From contig NZ_CP095043.1 of NCBI RefSeq assembly GCF_022919175.1, forward strand, positions 2,728,001 through 2,792,000: 64,000 nucleotides of DNA, given 5' to 3'. The notes under the pieces are model-generated. The model had not been told where the DNA came from. It was given only the letters and a program-made list of their open reading frames with translations, and made no database searches. Below are positions 38,279 to 47,666 of this stretch, piece by piece. Numbering within the stretch: position 1 is the first letter of the stretch; every line of letters starts with the position of its first letter. The DNA is from Leucobacter rhizosphaerae (GTDB lineage: Bacteria > Actinomycetota > Actinomycetes > Actinomycetales > Microbacteriaceae). The position numbers and the translations under genes were made by a program.

Positions 38279-38791
38279 ATGGCAGACAGCGCAGCGCCCC
38301 TCGTCGGCGTGATCATGGGTTCCGACTCCGACTTCTCCGTCATGGCCGACGCCGTGCAGGTGCTGCGCGAGTTCGGCATCGCCCACGAGGTCGAGGTGGT
38401 GAGCGCGCACCGCACCCCCGACAAGATGGTCTCCTACGCGCGCGAGGCCGCGGGTCGGGGCCTCAAGGTGATCATCGCCGGTGCCGGTGGCGCCGCGCAC
38501 CTGCCGGGCATGGTCGCCTCCATGACGACCCTCCCCGTGATCGGGGTCCCCGTGCCCCTCGCGAAGCTCGACGGGCTCGATTCCCTGCTCTCGATCGTGC
38601 AGATGCCGGGCGGGATCCCGGTCGCCACCGTCTCCATCGGCGGCGCGAAGAACGCCGGCCTGCTCGCAGTGCGCATCCTCGGCGCCAGTGACGCCGGGAT
38701 CGCCGCGGAGCTCGACGCCTACGCCGACGAGCTGACCGCGGTCGTCGAGCACAAGAACACGGCGCTCAAGGCGCGCGTCGCCGCCGAGTAG
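38279..38791 (+). CDS. purE: N5-carboxyaminoimidazole ribonucleotide mutase
   Basis: 170 aa, the short bacterial class I PurE that isomerises N5-CAIR to CAIR. Motifs: [24 protein letters not shown] (the conserved His), [17 protein letters not shown] and [16 protein letters not shown] core ending [20 protein letters not shown]. It pairs with purK directly upstream, as in most actinobacteria. The MFS gene starts two bases after its stop. Confidence 0.97.
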   Translation: MADSAAPLVGVIMGSDSDFSVMADAVQVLREFGIAHEVEVVSAHRTPDKMVSYAREAAGRGLKVIIAGAGGAAHLPGMVASMTTLPVIGVPVPLAKLDGLDSLLSIVQMPGGIPVATVSIGGAKNAGLLAVRILGASDAGIAAELDAYADELTAVVEHKNTALKARVAAE

Positions 38792-38792
38792 C

Positions 38793-40007
38793 GTGTCGGA
38801 TCCGCGCGCGGACCGGGGCTCGCCCCGCTATCGACGCGCGCTCATCGCTCTCTTCTGCGCGGGTCTCGCGACCATGGCGCAGATGTACTCGCCGCAGGGG
38901 CTGCTGCCGCAGATCGGACGCGAGTTCGCCATCGATCCCGGTTCGTCCTCGTGGGTGATCGGCGCGACGACGATCGGGGTCGCCCTCGGCACGCTGCCGT
39001 GGGCGCGCGTCTCCGATCGCCTCGGCCGGGTCGCGACCATGCGCTGGGCGGCCGCGGCCGCGATGGTGCTCGGTCTCACCGTGCCGTTCGCGCCGACCTT
39101 CGAGACGATGATCGCCCTCCGAGCGATCGAGGGCCTCGCGCTCGGCGGACTGCCGGCCATCGCCGTCACCGCCCTCGCGGAGACCGTGCACCCGCGCACG
39201 CTCGGTGCGGCCGTCGGCAGCTACGTGGCCGGGACCACGCTCGGTGGACTCACCGGCCGCCTGGTGGCCGGTGCGGTCGCCGATCACTTCGGGTGGCGGC
39301 TCGGGCTCGCGGCCGTCGCGGTGCTGGCGGCACTGGCCGCGGTGGCGTTCCTGATCCTGATCCCGCGCACCGCCGTACCCCAGCCCCCGGGCGCTCGGAT
39401 CCTCGGCGCGCTGCTCGCGAATCTTCGGAATCCCGGGGTGCTGGTGTTGGTGCTGCAGGCGTTCCTGTTGATGGGCGGCTTCGTCGCGGTGTACAACACG
39501 CTCGCCTTCCGGCTGGAGCAGCCGCCCTACGATCTGTCGCTCATGCAGGTGTCGTGGCTCTTCCTCGCGTACCTCGCGGGTGCGGTCTCCTCCAACTGGG
39601 TCTGGCGCATTGCCCGGCGGCAGCCGCCGACCGGGGTGCTGCTCGTCTGCCTGGCGATCATGCTCGGCGGCGTCGGCCTCACGATGTCGAGCGCGCTCTG
39701 GGCGATCATCGTCGGGCTGGTGCTCTTCACCGCGGGGTTCTTCGGGGCCCACTCGATCGCGAGCGGCCTCATCGGACGACGCGCTGCCGGGCGCCCGGGG
39801 GCCAGCCAGGCTCCGCCGCTCTACAACCTCGGATACTACGGGGGATCGAGTCTGCTCGGCTGGGCCGGCGGCACAGCGTTCGCCGCGGCGGGCTGGAACG
39901 GCACGGTCGCGCTCATCGTCGGCGTCACGGTCGTCGCCGCGGCACTGGCCTGGGGGTACGCGCGCTCGCACGGCGGGATCGCGGGTGTCGACCGGGCGAC
40001 GCCGTAG
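38793..40007 (+). CDS. MFS transporter, 12-helix DHA1 type
   Basis: 404 aa from GTG 38793, one base after the purE stop. Twelve hydrophobic segments are evident, with motif A as ARVSDRLGRVATM and a first helix containing AQMYSPQGLLPQIGREF, the pattern of YnfM/AraJ-like DHA1 efflux carriers. The substrate is unknown: drug, amino acid or arabinose-type efflux are all possible. Immediate linkage to purE suggests read-through from the purine genes rather than a shared function. Confidence 0.85.
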   Translation: MSDPRADRGSPRYRRALIALFCAGLATMAQMYSPQGLLPQIGREFAIDPGSSSWVIGATTIGVALGTLPWARVSDRLGRVATMRWAAAAAMVLGLTVPFAPTFETMIALRAIEGLALGGLPAIAVTALAETVHPRTLGAAVGSYVAGTTLGGLTGRLVAGAVADHFGWRLGLAAVAVLAALAAVAFLILIPRTAVPQPPGARILGALLANLRNPGVLVLVLQAFLLMGGFVAVYNTLAFRLEQPPYDLSLMQVSWLFLAYLAGAVSSNWVWRIARRQPPTGVLLVCLAIMLGGVGLTMSSALWAIIVGLVLFTAGFFGAHSIASGLIGRRAAGRPGASQAPPLYNLGYYGGSSLLGWAGGTAFAAAGWNGTVALIVGVTVVAAALAWGYARSHGGIAGVDRATP

Positions 40008-40073
40008 ACCGTCGACGCCGGTGATCGGGTGGCGCCGGTGACCGGGCGACGCCGTGAACCGGCGCGCGATCAC
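39990..40073. terminator. Repeat-containing bidirectional terminator between convergent MFS and glycosyltransferase genes
   Basis: GTGATCG...CGCCGGT (40021-40039) pairs with ACCGGCG...CGATCAC (40058-40073). A 16-bp direct repeat, GACCGGGCGACGCCGT, occurs at 39990 and again at 40040, the second copy inside the hairpin loop. The first copy overlaps the end of the MFS coding sequence. Confidence 0.5.
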
Positions 40074-40097
40074 CGCGACATCGCGACGGCGAGCCTC

Positions 40098-41198
40098 CTA
40101 GAGGTTCGCGTGAGTCTCCCACAGCTGCCACGCGGCACCGTGCCAGCTGAAGCCGCGGCTGCGATCCCGCGCCAGCACGGCGAGCCGGGTGAGCGAGTTG
40201 GGATCCCGGTAGAGTCGGCTGAACTCCGCGGCGAACTCACCCGCGTTGGTGGTCCCGAGCCCGGCGTCGAGCACGATCTCGTCGACCGCCGGGTGGCCGG
40301 AGTGCAGCACCGGCACGGCACCGCTCAGCGCGCCGAGCAGCGTGTACCCCGCACCCACGAAGTCCTGCGGCTGCAGGAGCAGCGATGCGCCGCTCAGGAT
40401 CGCGCCGACGTCGTGGAGGTCTCGGGGCGTGACGACGAGCACCCGGTGCTGCAGCTCCGCCGGGATCACGATCCCCGCGTCGCCCGCGTCCTCCGCGGGG
40501 TCGACGCCCGCGAGCACCACGACGCCCGGCAGCGCGGGATCCGCCCGCAGCGCGTCGAAGACCCAGTCGAGGCGGCCGTGCGCGCCCGGGGACGCGGTCG
40601 TGAGCGCGTAGTGGTCGGGGAGGCCGAGTGCGCTGCGACGCTCCACGGCGTCGTCGGGTCGCAGGTATTCGACGGGCGGGGCCAGCTGGATCACCTGCAC
40701 GGGGAGGTCGACGCCGTAGTGCTCCTGCAGCACGCGGGCCGTGGCGTGGGTCGGCGTGAGGATCACGTCCGCGAGACGCACGGCTCGGCGCACGTACGCG
40801 CGGTACAGCCGGGCCTGCGAGGAGCCGAGGATCGCCGGGGCGTCCCAGGCGATGCTGTGGGTGATGGTGACCGAGGTCTGCGATCCGTCGTCCTCGCCGC
40901 GCGAGCGCAGGGGCACGAGCGGGGTCAGGGCGTGCACGAACTCGCCGTCGAGCGGGCGGGCCGTCGTGCCGTTCTGCCACATGAGCGGGAGCATGTTCGC
41001 GCGGAACGGGAGGTACTCGGTGCGGATCAGCGGCGAGGTCAGCTCGGGATCGGCGGAACCCTTCGCGAGCAGGAAGCGCGCGCTGCAGCTCCGAGGCGCC
41101 GTGTCGGCGATGGCTCGAGCGAGATCGCGGGCAGCGACGGCGTGAACCGGGGCCTCCCAGTCGGGAAACGGTTCCGCAATCAGGGTGAGCGTCGCCAC
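40098..41198 (-). CDS. GT-B fold glycosyltransferase (GT1/GT4-like)
   Basis: 366 aa, GTG start with GGGAGGATC just upstream. The N-terminal Rossmann half begins LTLIAEPFPDW and includes THSIAWDAPAILG and ADVILTPTHATARVLQEHYG, the latter typical of GT4 enzymes. The C-terminal half has LTTASPGAHGRLDWVFDAL, HRVLVVTPRDLHDVGAILS and LLLQPQDFVGAGYTLLGALS, the last replacing the usual EGFGLPxLEA donor-binding segment. It is cytoplasmic. The donor and acceptor are unknown; it lies at the left border of the glycan locus and probably belongs to it. It is divergent from the first LCP gene. Confidence 0.82.
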   Translation of the reverse strand: MATLTLIAEPFPDWEAPVHAVAARDLARAIADTAPRSCSARFLLAKGSADPELTSPLIRTEYLPFRANMLPLMWQNGTTARPLDGEFVHALTPLVPLRSRGEDDGSQTSVTITHSIAWDAPAILGSSQARLYRAYVRRAVRLADVILTPTHATARVLQEHYGVDLPVQVIQLAPPVEYLRPDDAVERRSALGLPDHYALTTASPGAHGRLDWVFDALRADPALPGVVVLAGVDPAEDAGDAGIVIPAELQHRVLVVTPRDLHDVGAILSGASLLLQPQDFVGAGYTLLGALSGAVPVLHSGHPAVDEIVLDAGLGTTNAGEFAAEFSRLYRDPNSLTRLAVLARDRSRGFSWHGAAWQLWETHANL

Positions 41199-41245
41199 GA
41201 TCCTCCCTCAGTCATGCGTCATGGCACTGGCGTGCCCTCGGGTCA

Positions 41246-41251
41246 ATTGTA
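41246..41251 (-). promoter_or_regulatory. -10 box TACAAT for the GT-B glycosyltransferase
   Basis: TACAAT on the minus strand lies about 48 nt before the start codon, a near-consensus -10. No convincing -35 was found. Confidence 0.4.
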
Positions 41252-41364
41252 TGGATTTCTCCGGACGCGACCCTGAAGAACGCGGAGTTGCGAGACAGCC
41301 GTTACGCAAGCGTAGTAGAACGGAGGGCCCCGCCGACCACCCCACGCCGCGAGAGGTCGGCCTC

Positions 41365-41392
41365 TTGACACCGGCCTCTAAGTCTATATTCA
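41365..41392 (+). promoter_or_regulatory. Promoter of the first LCP gene
   Basis: A consensus TTGACA (41365-41370) is followed at 16 bp by TATTCA (41387-41392), with TATATT also available slightly earlier. It gives a leader of about 65 nt. Confidence 0.6.
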
Positions 41393-41463
41393 GAGGCATC
41401 GGTTACATTCGGTGAGATGTCCCGATCTTGAGGACACTCGTCACGATCACGTAGGGAACATGC

Positions 41464-42780
41464 ATGGCAACGAACGGCGGAGCAGGGACGAGTGCGTCCA
41501 ACCCCCGGCATGGCAGACTGCGTCGGTCGAACTCGTGGGCGAACATCGGTCGTCTGCTGCTCACGACGGCCATCGTCGTGGTGCTGAGCGGAATAGCCAC
41601 CGTATCGTACTCGCTCCTCGGGCTGTTCAACGACGTGAAGACGGTGGAGCTCGGCGGAGCGGGTGATGTCGCGCAGGCGGTCGGGCTCGGGTCGAGTTCC
41701 ATCGAGGGAGAACTGACGGTGCTGCTCGTCGGCACCGACAGCCGAGTCGGGCAGACCCTCGATGACGGCGAGGAGGGCGAGCTCAACGACGTGAACCTGC
41801 TGCTCCACGTGAGCGCAGATCACCAGCGGGCGACCGTCGTCAGTTTCCCGCGCGACCTCATGGTGCCGGTGCCGAGCTGCCCGGGTCCGAACGGCGAGCC
41901 CAACTACTACAGCGCGATGAGCGAGCAGCAGCTCAACAGCACGCTGGGCGTGGGGGGTCTGCCCTGCGTGGTCGCGACGATCTCCGAGCTCACCGGCATG
42001 GACATCCCCTACGCCGGCATGATCACGTTCGACGGCGTCATCGGCGTGTCGAATGCGCTCGGGGGCATCGACGTCTGCCTCGCGCAGCCGATCTACGACG
42101 AGTACACCGGTCTCGATCTTCCGGCCGGCGTCAACAACCTGGTCGGCGGCGAGGCGCTGCAGTTCCTCCGCACCCGGCACGGGGTCGGCGACGGCGGCGA
42201 CACGAGCCGCATCAGCAACCAGCAGGTCTTCATGTCCGCGCTCGTGCGGGAGCTCAAGAGCGCCGACACGCTCTCCGATCCCGCGAAGGTCTACGGGCTC
42301 GCGAAAGCCGGCATCGAGAACATGACCCTGTCGAGCAACATGGCGACCATGTCGTTCATGCAGCAGGTGGCCGGCACGGTGAAGGACATCGATCTCGAGA
42401 GCATCAACTTCGTGCAGTACCCGTCAGCGACGCACCCCTACGAGGCGGGGCGCCTGACCCCCGACCGTGTGGCGGCGCAGACGCTCTTCGACGTGCTGAA
42501 GAGCGGACAGGCCTTCGATGTGACGGCAGTCGGCGAGGGTGTCGCGGACACCACTGCGGAGGTCCCGGTCGATCCCGCCACCGACCCGAACGCGGTGGTC
42601 GACCCCAATGCACCCGTCGATCCGAACGCGGAGGTGGATCCGAACGCGGTTGCGGACCCGAATGCGCCAGCGACGACGGACCCGACCGTCGATCCGAACG
42701 CTCCGGTGCAATTGCCGTCGACGATCACGGGACAGCGCGCCGACACGCAGACCTGCTCGCAGGGGCGGACCGTCTTCTAG
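41464..42780 (+). CDS. LytR-CpsA-Psr (LCP) family wall glycopolymer ligase with DPNA-repeat tail
   Basis: 438 aa. Residues ~30-52 are a signal-anchor helix. The LCP domain (~80-310) shows LTVLLVGTDSRVG, VVSFPRDLMVPVP (the catalytic-type Arg), a Tyr/Asn-rich loop with paired Cys (PSC and LPC) and FLRTRHGVGDGGDTSRISNQQ. LCP enzymes transfer undecaprenyl-linked glycopolymers onto peptidoglycan on the outer membrane face. The last ~70 residues hold six DPNA units in VDPNAxV hexapeptide spacing, likely a flexible Pro/Asp/Asn stalk, and end with a Cys-containing segment. AGGGA lies near the ATG as SD. Confidence 0.9.
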   Translation: MATNGGAGTSASNPRHGRLRRSNSWANIGRLLLTTAIVVVLSGIATVSYSLLGLFNDVKTVELGGAGDVAQAVGLGSSSIEGELTVLLVGTDSRVGQTLDDGEEGELNDVNLLLHVSADHQRATVVSFPRDLMVPVPSCPGPNGEPNYYSAMSEQQLNSTLGVGGLPCVVATISELTGMDIPYAGMITFDGVIGVSNALGGIDVCLAQPIYDEYTGLDLPAGVNNLVGGEALQFLRTRHGVGDGGDTSRISNQQVFMSALVRELKSADTLSDPAKVYGLAKAGIENMTLSSNMATMSFMQQVAGTVKDIDLESINFVQYPSATHPYEAGRLTPDRVAAQTLFDVLKSGQAFDVTAVGEGVADTTAEVPVDPATDPNAVVDPNAPVDPNAEVDPNAVADPNAPATTDPTVDPNAPVQLPSTITGQRADTQTCSQGRTVF

Positions 42781-42867
42781 GCGGCTCCGCGCGCGGAATG
42801 CGCCGCGAAGTCCAGACGCGTTCCGGTGTTGTCGGCGGGTTTCGCGTGAGGTGAGGTCTCGGTCTCC

Positions 42868-42873
42868 TACTGT
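42868..42873 (+). promoter_or_regulatory. -10 box TACTGT for the second LCP gene
   Basis: Located about 45 nt upstream of GTG 42919 in the 138-bp gap between the LCP genes. A weak -35 is present at best. Confidence 0.35.
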
Positions 42874-42918
42874 TGAACGTGCGTCAGCGCGGCTGGCATC
42901 GGAAGGGAAGGTGCGCGG

Positions 42919-44340
42919 GTGAGCGTGATGGACTTGGAACGCCCCCTGCGTCATCCGGATACGGACTCCGCGCCGCTGATGAACAAGCGGGCGCGGTGGC
43001 TCGTGCTCGTCGGATTCCTGTTTCCCGGCAGCGCGCAGGTGCTCGCCGGCAACCGGAAGCTCGGGCGCTTCGGGCTCGGCGCCACGATCCTCATGCTCCT
43101 GATCGCGGTGATCAGCGTGATCGGGCTGCTGTTCTTCCGCACCGCGACGCTCTCCGTCTTCACCAACAGCCTCGTGCTGCTCGTCGTGCAGTGGCTGATC
43201 CTCGGCTACGCCGTCATGTGGCTGATCCTCGGCTTCGACACCCTCCGGCTCGCCCGCCTCGTCAAGGTCACTCCGGGCTGGCGCGTGCCGGTGGCGATCG
43301 TGTCGGTGATCCTCACCGTGCTCCCGGTCGCCGGGGCGGCCTACGCCTCGGTCACCGTCGGCTCCGCGCGCGGCGCCTTCAGTGACATCTTCGGAGGCGG
43401 GGCGCCCGCGGTCGAGCCCGTCGATGGCCGGTACAACATCATGCTGCTGGGCGTCGATCCGGGCGAGGACCGGGAGGGCATGCGCCCCGACAGCATCTCG
43501 CTCGTGAGTGTCGACGCAGAGACCGGGCAGTCCGTCATCGTGGGGCTCCCGCGAGAGCTCACGCAGATGCCGTTCGATGAGGCCTCGCCGCTCTACCCCG
43601 TGTACCCCGACGGGTTCTGCAGCCCCACCAACAACTACGAGGGCGACGGGTACTGCTTCACGACCGGGTATCTCAACGCCATGATCACGGAACTCTCGGA
43701 CTCGGGATCGCCCTCGTACGAGGGGATGTTCGCGGAGGCGACGTCGCAGGGCTCCACTCCCGGCATCGAGGCGATGAAGGATGCGGTGTCGGGTGCGACC
43801 GGTCTCGACGTGCAGTTCTACGTGCTCATCGACATGGCGGGCTTCTCGAGCCTGATCGACGCACTCGGCGGTGTCACGGTCGACGTGCAGCAGCCGATCC
43901 CGCTCGGTGGGTACGAGGACCCGTACACCGGCGAGTGGGTCGAGGGCGACTCGTACATCGAGCCGGGAGTGCAGACGCTGAACGGCGAGTACGCACTCAT
44001 GTTCGCCCGGGTGCGGCACGGCCTCGCGAACGGCGACTTCGATCGCATGCAGCATCAACGCCAGCTGCAAGCGGCGATCCTCGCGCAGATGAATCCGGCG
44101 AACGTGCTGCTCCGGTTCCAGGAATTGGCGGGTGCGGGATCGGAACTGGTCAAGACCGATATCCCGGAGTCCATGCTGGGCCGGTTCGTCGACCTCGCGG
44201 CGCGCGCGAAGGACCACACCCCGGTCAGTGTGGAGATCGCCCCGCCGGCGATCGACCCGGAGTACGTCGATTACGCGCTCGTGCACCAGATGGTGGCCGA
44301 CGCGGTCGCGGCGGCGTCGCCGCCGCAGGAGGCCGAGTAG
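42919..44340 (+). CDS. LCP-family wall glycopolymer ligase with multi-helix N-terminus
   Basis: 473 aa from GTG 42919 (ATG 42928 is an alternative three codons in). Residues ~25-145 form about four transmembrane helices, starting RARWLVLVGFLFPGSAQVLAG, where most LCP proteins have one. The LCP domain (~170-430) contains YNIMLLGVDPGEDREGMRPD, VIVGLPRELTQMPF, a Cys-bearing loop (GFCSPTNNYEGDGYCFT) and MFARVRHGLANGDFDRMQHQ. Catalytic Asp and Arg positions look intact. Two neighbouring LCP genes often attach different polymers, or share work on one; here they precede a phosphoglycerol-transferase-like gene and the rhamnose locus. Confidence 0.9.
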   Translation: MSVMDLERPLRHPDTDSAPLMNKRARWLVLVGFLFPGSAQVLAGNRKLGRFGLGATILMLLIAVISVIGLLFFRTATLSVFTNSLVLLVVQWLILGYAVMWLILGFDTLRLARLVKVTPGWRVPVAIVSVILTVLPVAGAAYASVTVGSARGAFSDIFGGGAPAVEPVDGRYNIMLLGVDPGEDREGMRPDSISLVSVDAETGQSVIVGLPRELTQMPFDEASPLYPVYPDGFCSPTNNYEGDGYCFTTGYLNAMITELSDSGSPSYEGMFAEATSQGSTPGIEAMKDAVSGATGLDVQFYVLIDMAGFSSLIDALGGVTVDVQQPIPLGGYEDPYTGEWVEGDSYIEPGVQTLNGEYALMFARVRHGLANGDFDRMQHQRQLQAAILAQMNPANVLLRFQELAGAGSELVKTDIPESMLGRFVDLAARAKDHTPVSVEIAPPAIDPEYVDYALVHQMVADAVAAASPPQEAE

Positions 44341-44498
44341 CGCGACGCTGTTCGCGGGTCGTTCGTCGCTCGTTCGCCGGTGCGAGCGGCCGGAGCGTGC
44401 CTCGTCGCCCTGCCAGTGAACGCCCGGTGACGGTCGGATGGCCGACGCGTGTCCAGGGTGCATCAAGGTCGGAAAGCTAAGCTCGTTTTTTCGTGCCG

Positions 44499-44517
44499 GG
44501 TGTCGAACTTCGACACC
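44499..44517. promoter_or_regulatory. 19-bp palindrome upstream of the phosphoglycerol transferase gene
   Basis: GGTGTCGAA-C-TTCGACACC is a perfect 9-bp inverted repeat with a 1-bp centre, ending 22 bp before the chosen ATG. The short centre argues against an RNA hairpin and favours a protein-binding operator. The regulator is unknown. Confidence 0.5.
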
Positions 44518-44539
44518 GGGAATGATGGAAGCGGTATGC

Positions 44540-46210
44540 ATGAGCGACACAGGCCCCGGAACGACTGACAGCGCGTCTCACGCGTCGTCGAATGCTGGGC
44601 AGCCGTCGACGCCCCGGATCGAGGCCCCGCGCGCCGCCGCGCGCGTGCGTCGCATCATCTGGGCGACACTCGGGTGGTTGCTGACGGCGATCGGCGCCGT
44701 GCTGCTGGGCGCCGCGGTGTGGATTTCGCAGACCTTCGGCCCGATCTCCGTCGACCAGATGCTCATGCATCTGCCGGGCGCCGGCGGCGGGGAGGTCACC
44801 GGGGCGGAGGAGGGGTACATCTCAACCTTCGTGGCCTCCGCGCTGGTGATCCCGCTCGCGGCCGTCGCCGTACTCGCCGTGCTGTTGCTGCTGGTGCGGC
44901 GCAGTCGTGCCCGTGCCCGGGAACGCGGGACCGATCGGGTGCCGTCTCAGCGTCACCTCCCCGGGCGGCGACGGTTCGGGTGGGTGCGTCCGCTCGCCGC
45001 GATCACCGCCTGCCTCGTGGGGGTCGCCGTGTTCGCGCAGGCCGTGGGAGCTCCGCAGTACCTCCGGTCGACGTTCAGCCCGTGGACGATGGAGGACTAC
45101 GTCGTCGATCCGGAGGTGGGTGCGCTGCCCATCTCTGCCGCGACCGGAGATGCGAAGCCGCTGAATCTCATCACCATCTACATCGAATCCGGCGAGGAGT
45201 CGCTCGGCGACGACGACCTCTTCGAGCTGAACATGCTGGAGCCTCTGCAGAACGCCACGAAGGGCTGGTCCCGATTCGAGCCGTTCGACGTGTACAAGGG
45301 CGGGGGCTGGACCATGGCGGGCATCGTCGGCACCGAGTGCGGGATCCCGCTGCGCGGCGCGGGCATCAGCGAGAGCGACATCAACTCGAACGACATCGGC
45401 GATGGTTCGGACCGATACATGCCCGGCGCGACATGTCTGGGCGACGTGCTCACCGATGCGGGATACCACAGCGTCTTCATGGGGGGCGCCGATGCGAGCT
45501 TCGCATCGAAGGAGAACTTCCTCACCAGCCACGGTTACGACGAGGTCATGGACCTCACGACCTGGGAGCACGAGGCCGAAGCCGACCTCGGGCCGTGGGG
45601 GCTCTCGGATTCGCGCTTGATGGACCACGCGAAGGAGCAGGTGACCCGCCTGCACGAGGCGGATCAACCGTTCCACCTCTCGGTCCTCACGCTCGATGCG
45701 CACGAGCCCGTGCACCGCTACGACAACTGCCCCCTCTCCTCGGAAGACGAGATGGTCTCGGTCGTCCACTGCTCGATGAGCAGCGTCGCGGGATTCGTCG
45801 ACTACCTGGATGAGCAGGGGTACCTCGACGACACGGTCGTCTTCATCACGGGTGACCACCCGAAGATGGTGGGGGAGGGCGCTTCCTTCCGGGAGGAGCT
45901 GTACGATCTGCCGGAACGTCCGCTGTTCAACCGCCTTTGGGTTCCCGGCGGCGTCTCCATCGCCCGCGAGCACATCGACCAGCTCAGCGTCTACGCGACG
46001 CTGCTCGACGTGCTCGGTCTCGGGCGCGAGGACGGCCGTGCCGGTATCGGAGTGTCGGCTCGGCTGACCTCCACGGACGGACGCACGATGCTCGACTTGT
46101 CTGATGCGGACTACGAGGAGCTCATCCAGTCGCGGTCTGCGGAGCTCTACGAACGGTTATGGAGCTCGCCCGGGGATCGGACCACCGCGGTGCGCGCGGA
46201 GGAGCGCTAG
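44540..46210 (+). CDS. OpgB/LtaS-like phosphoglycerol transferase (sulfatase fold), membrane protein
   Basis: 556 aa. The start is set at ATG 44540 (MSDTGPG), because the longer frame to 44438 would translate through the palindrome. Three transmembrane helices lie at ~35-60, ~95-120 and ~150-170. The external alkaline-phosphatase-superfamily domain follows: NLITIYIESGEES (first metal-binding acidic residue), GGGWTMAGIVGTECGIPL (Thr nucleophile, matching the OpgB pattern), LTLDAHEPVHRY and VVFITGDHPKMVG (metal-binding Asp-His). OpgB and LtaS move phosphoglycerol from phosphatidylglycerol onto glycans or glycolipids. Here it probably decorates the wall polysaccharide made downstream, which is inference. 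Confidence 0.85.
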   Translation: MSDTGPGTTDSASHASSNAGQPSTPRIEAPRAAARVRRIIWATLGWLLTAIGAVLLGAAVWISQTFGPISVDQMLMHLPGAGGGEVTGAEEGYISTFVASALVIPLAAVAVLAVLLLLVRRSRARARERGTDRVPSQRHLPGRRRFGWVRPLAAITACLVGVAVFAQAVGAPQYLRSTFSPWTMEDYVVDPEVGALPISAATGDAKPLNLITIYIESGEESLGDDDLFELNMLEPLQNATKGWSRFEPFDVYKGGGWTMAGIVGTECGIPLRGAGISESDINSNDIGDGSDRYMPGATCLGDVLTDAGYHSVFMGGADASFASKENFLTSHGYDEVMDLTTWEHEAEADLGPWGLSDSRLMDHAKEQVTRLHEADQPFHLSVLTLDAHEPVHRYDNCPLSSEDEMVSVVHCSMSSVAGFVDYLDEQGYLDDTVVFITGDHPKMVGEGASFREELYDLPERPLFNRLWVPGGVSIAREHIDQLSVYATLLDVLGLGREDGRAGIGVSARLTSTDGRTMLDLSDADYEELIQSRSAELYERLWSSPGDRTTAVRAEER

Positions 46211-46229
46211 CGCACGCGAGCTCCGGTGA

Positions 46230-46262
46230 CCCTGCTCGCGGCGTCGAGTACCGCGAGCAGGG
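46230..46262. terminator. Bidirectional terminator between phosphoglycerol transferase and rmlCD
   Basis: Perfect 12-bp arms (CCCTGCTCGCGG and CCGCGAGCAGGG) around a 9-nt loop, sitting between two convergent stop codons. Confidence 0.8.
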
Positions 46263-46273
46263 CGTTCTCGACC

Positions 46274-47666
46274 CTACTGCCGGGAGAGATAGGCCGCGAG
46301 CGCGTCGTCCCAGTCGCGCGGCGTGAACCCCGTCGACTCGATCTTGTCGAGATCGAGCGTGCTGTGCAGTGGCCGCGGGGCCACCTGCTTGCCGGCGAAG
46401 TACTCGGCCGTCGAGATGCCGGTCACCCGCGCGGCATCGTGACCGGTCGCCTCGTACACGCGCTTCGCGATATCGGCCCACGAGGTGGCGGGCCCCTCGT
46501 TCGTGAGGTTGTAGGTGCCGTAGGCGGGCCGGGTGTTCAGGAGGTGGACGATCCCAGCCGCGATGTCCTCGGTGAAGCTCAGCCGGCCGATCTGATCGTC
46601 GACCACACTGGGATCGATGCCGCGCTCGGCGAGCGACGCCATCGTGCGGACGAAGTTGTTGCCCTCGCCGATCACCCAGCTGGTCCGCACGATGTAGTGG
46701 CGCGGCACCGTGGTGATCGCGGCGTCTCCCGCCGCCTTCGTCTGGCCGTAGACACCCAAGGGCGCGACGGCGTCCGACTCGGAGTAGCGTTCGTGCGAGC
46801 CATCGAAGACGTAGTCGCTCGACACGTGCACCACGGTCAGCCCGTGCTCCGTGGCGGCGCGAGCCAGCGCCGCGGGGCCGGTGACATTCGCCGCCCAGGC
46901 GTCGGGGCGCCCGTCGGCGGTCTCCGCCTCATCGACTTTCGTATAAGCTGCCGCGTTGATGACCGTGTCGTAGTCGGCCCAGCGCAGGTCCGAGAACGGA
47001 TCCGCCGCGCCGAGGTCGACCCGGTCGCGGCCCGCGAAGTCCGCGGAGGGCAGCGCGTCGCGGAGCGCGGTCCCGAGCTGGCCGTTCGCGCCCAGCACGA
47101 GCGTGCGCTTGGGCTGCATCGGAACGACATCGCCGAGTTCCGGGTGCGCGAGGTCTTTGTCCGAGCGCTCGGCCTCCGCGAGCGGGATCGGCCAGTCGAT
47201 CGCCGCCGTGGAATCCGCCAGGTTCAGGAAGGTGTACTCACCCTGTGCCTCGGCGCTCCAGTGCGCATTGACGAGGTACACGTACGCCGTGTTGTCCTCG
47301 AGCGTCTGGTAGGAGTTGCCGACCCCCGGGGCACGAAGATCGCGGTGGAAGGGTCGAGCTCGGCCGTGAAGACGGTGCCGAAGCTGTCTCCCTCGCGCAG
47401 GTCGACCCACGCTCCGAAGATCTTGCCCGTGGCCACCGAGACGAACTTGTCCCACGGCTCGGCGTGGATGCCCCGCGTCGCGCCCCGCTGATCGTTGAAC
47501 GAGATGTTGTTCTGCACCGGGCCGAAGTCCGGCAGCCCGAGCGCGGTCATCTTCTCGCGCTGCCAGTTCTCCTTGAACCAGCCGCGATTGTCGCCGTGCA
47601 CGGGCAGGTCGAGGAGCACGAGGCCCGGGATCGTCGTCTCGCGCAACGCGAGGGTCTTCGCCGCCA

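Noticed and set aside
44438..44539. Longer N-terminus of the OpgB-like protein
   Set aside because: It would translate through the 19-bp palindrome and adds a non-conserved Cys-rich stretch; ATG 44540 is followed by a normal hydrophilic start and helix.
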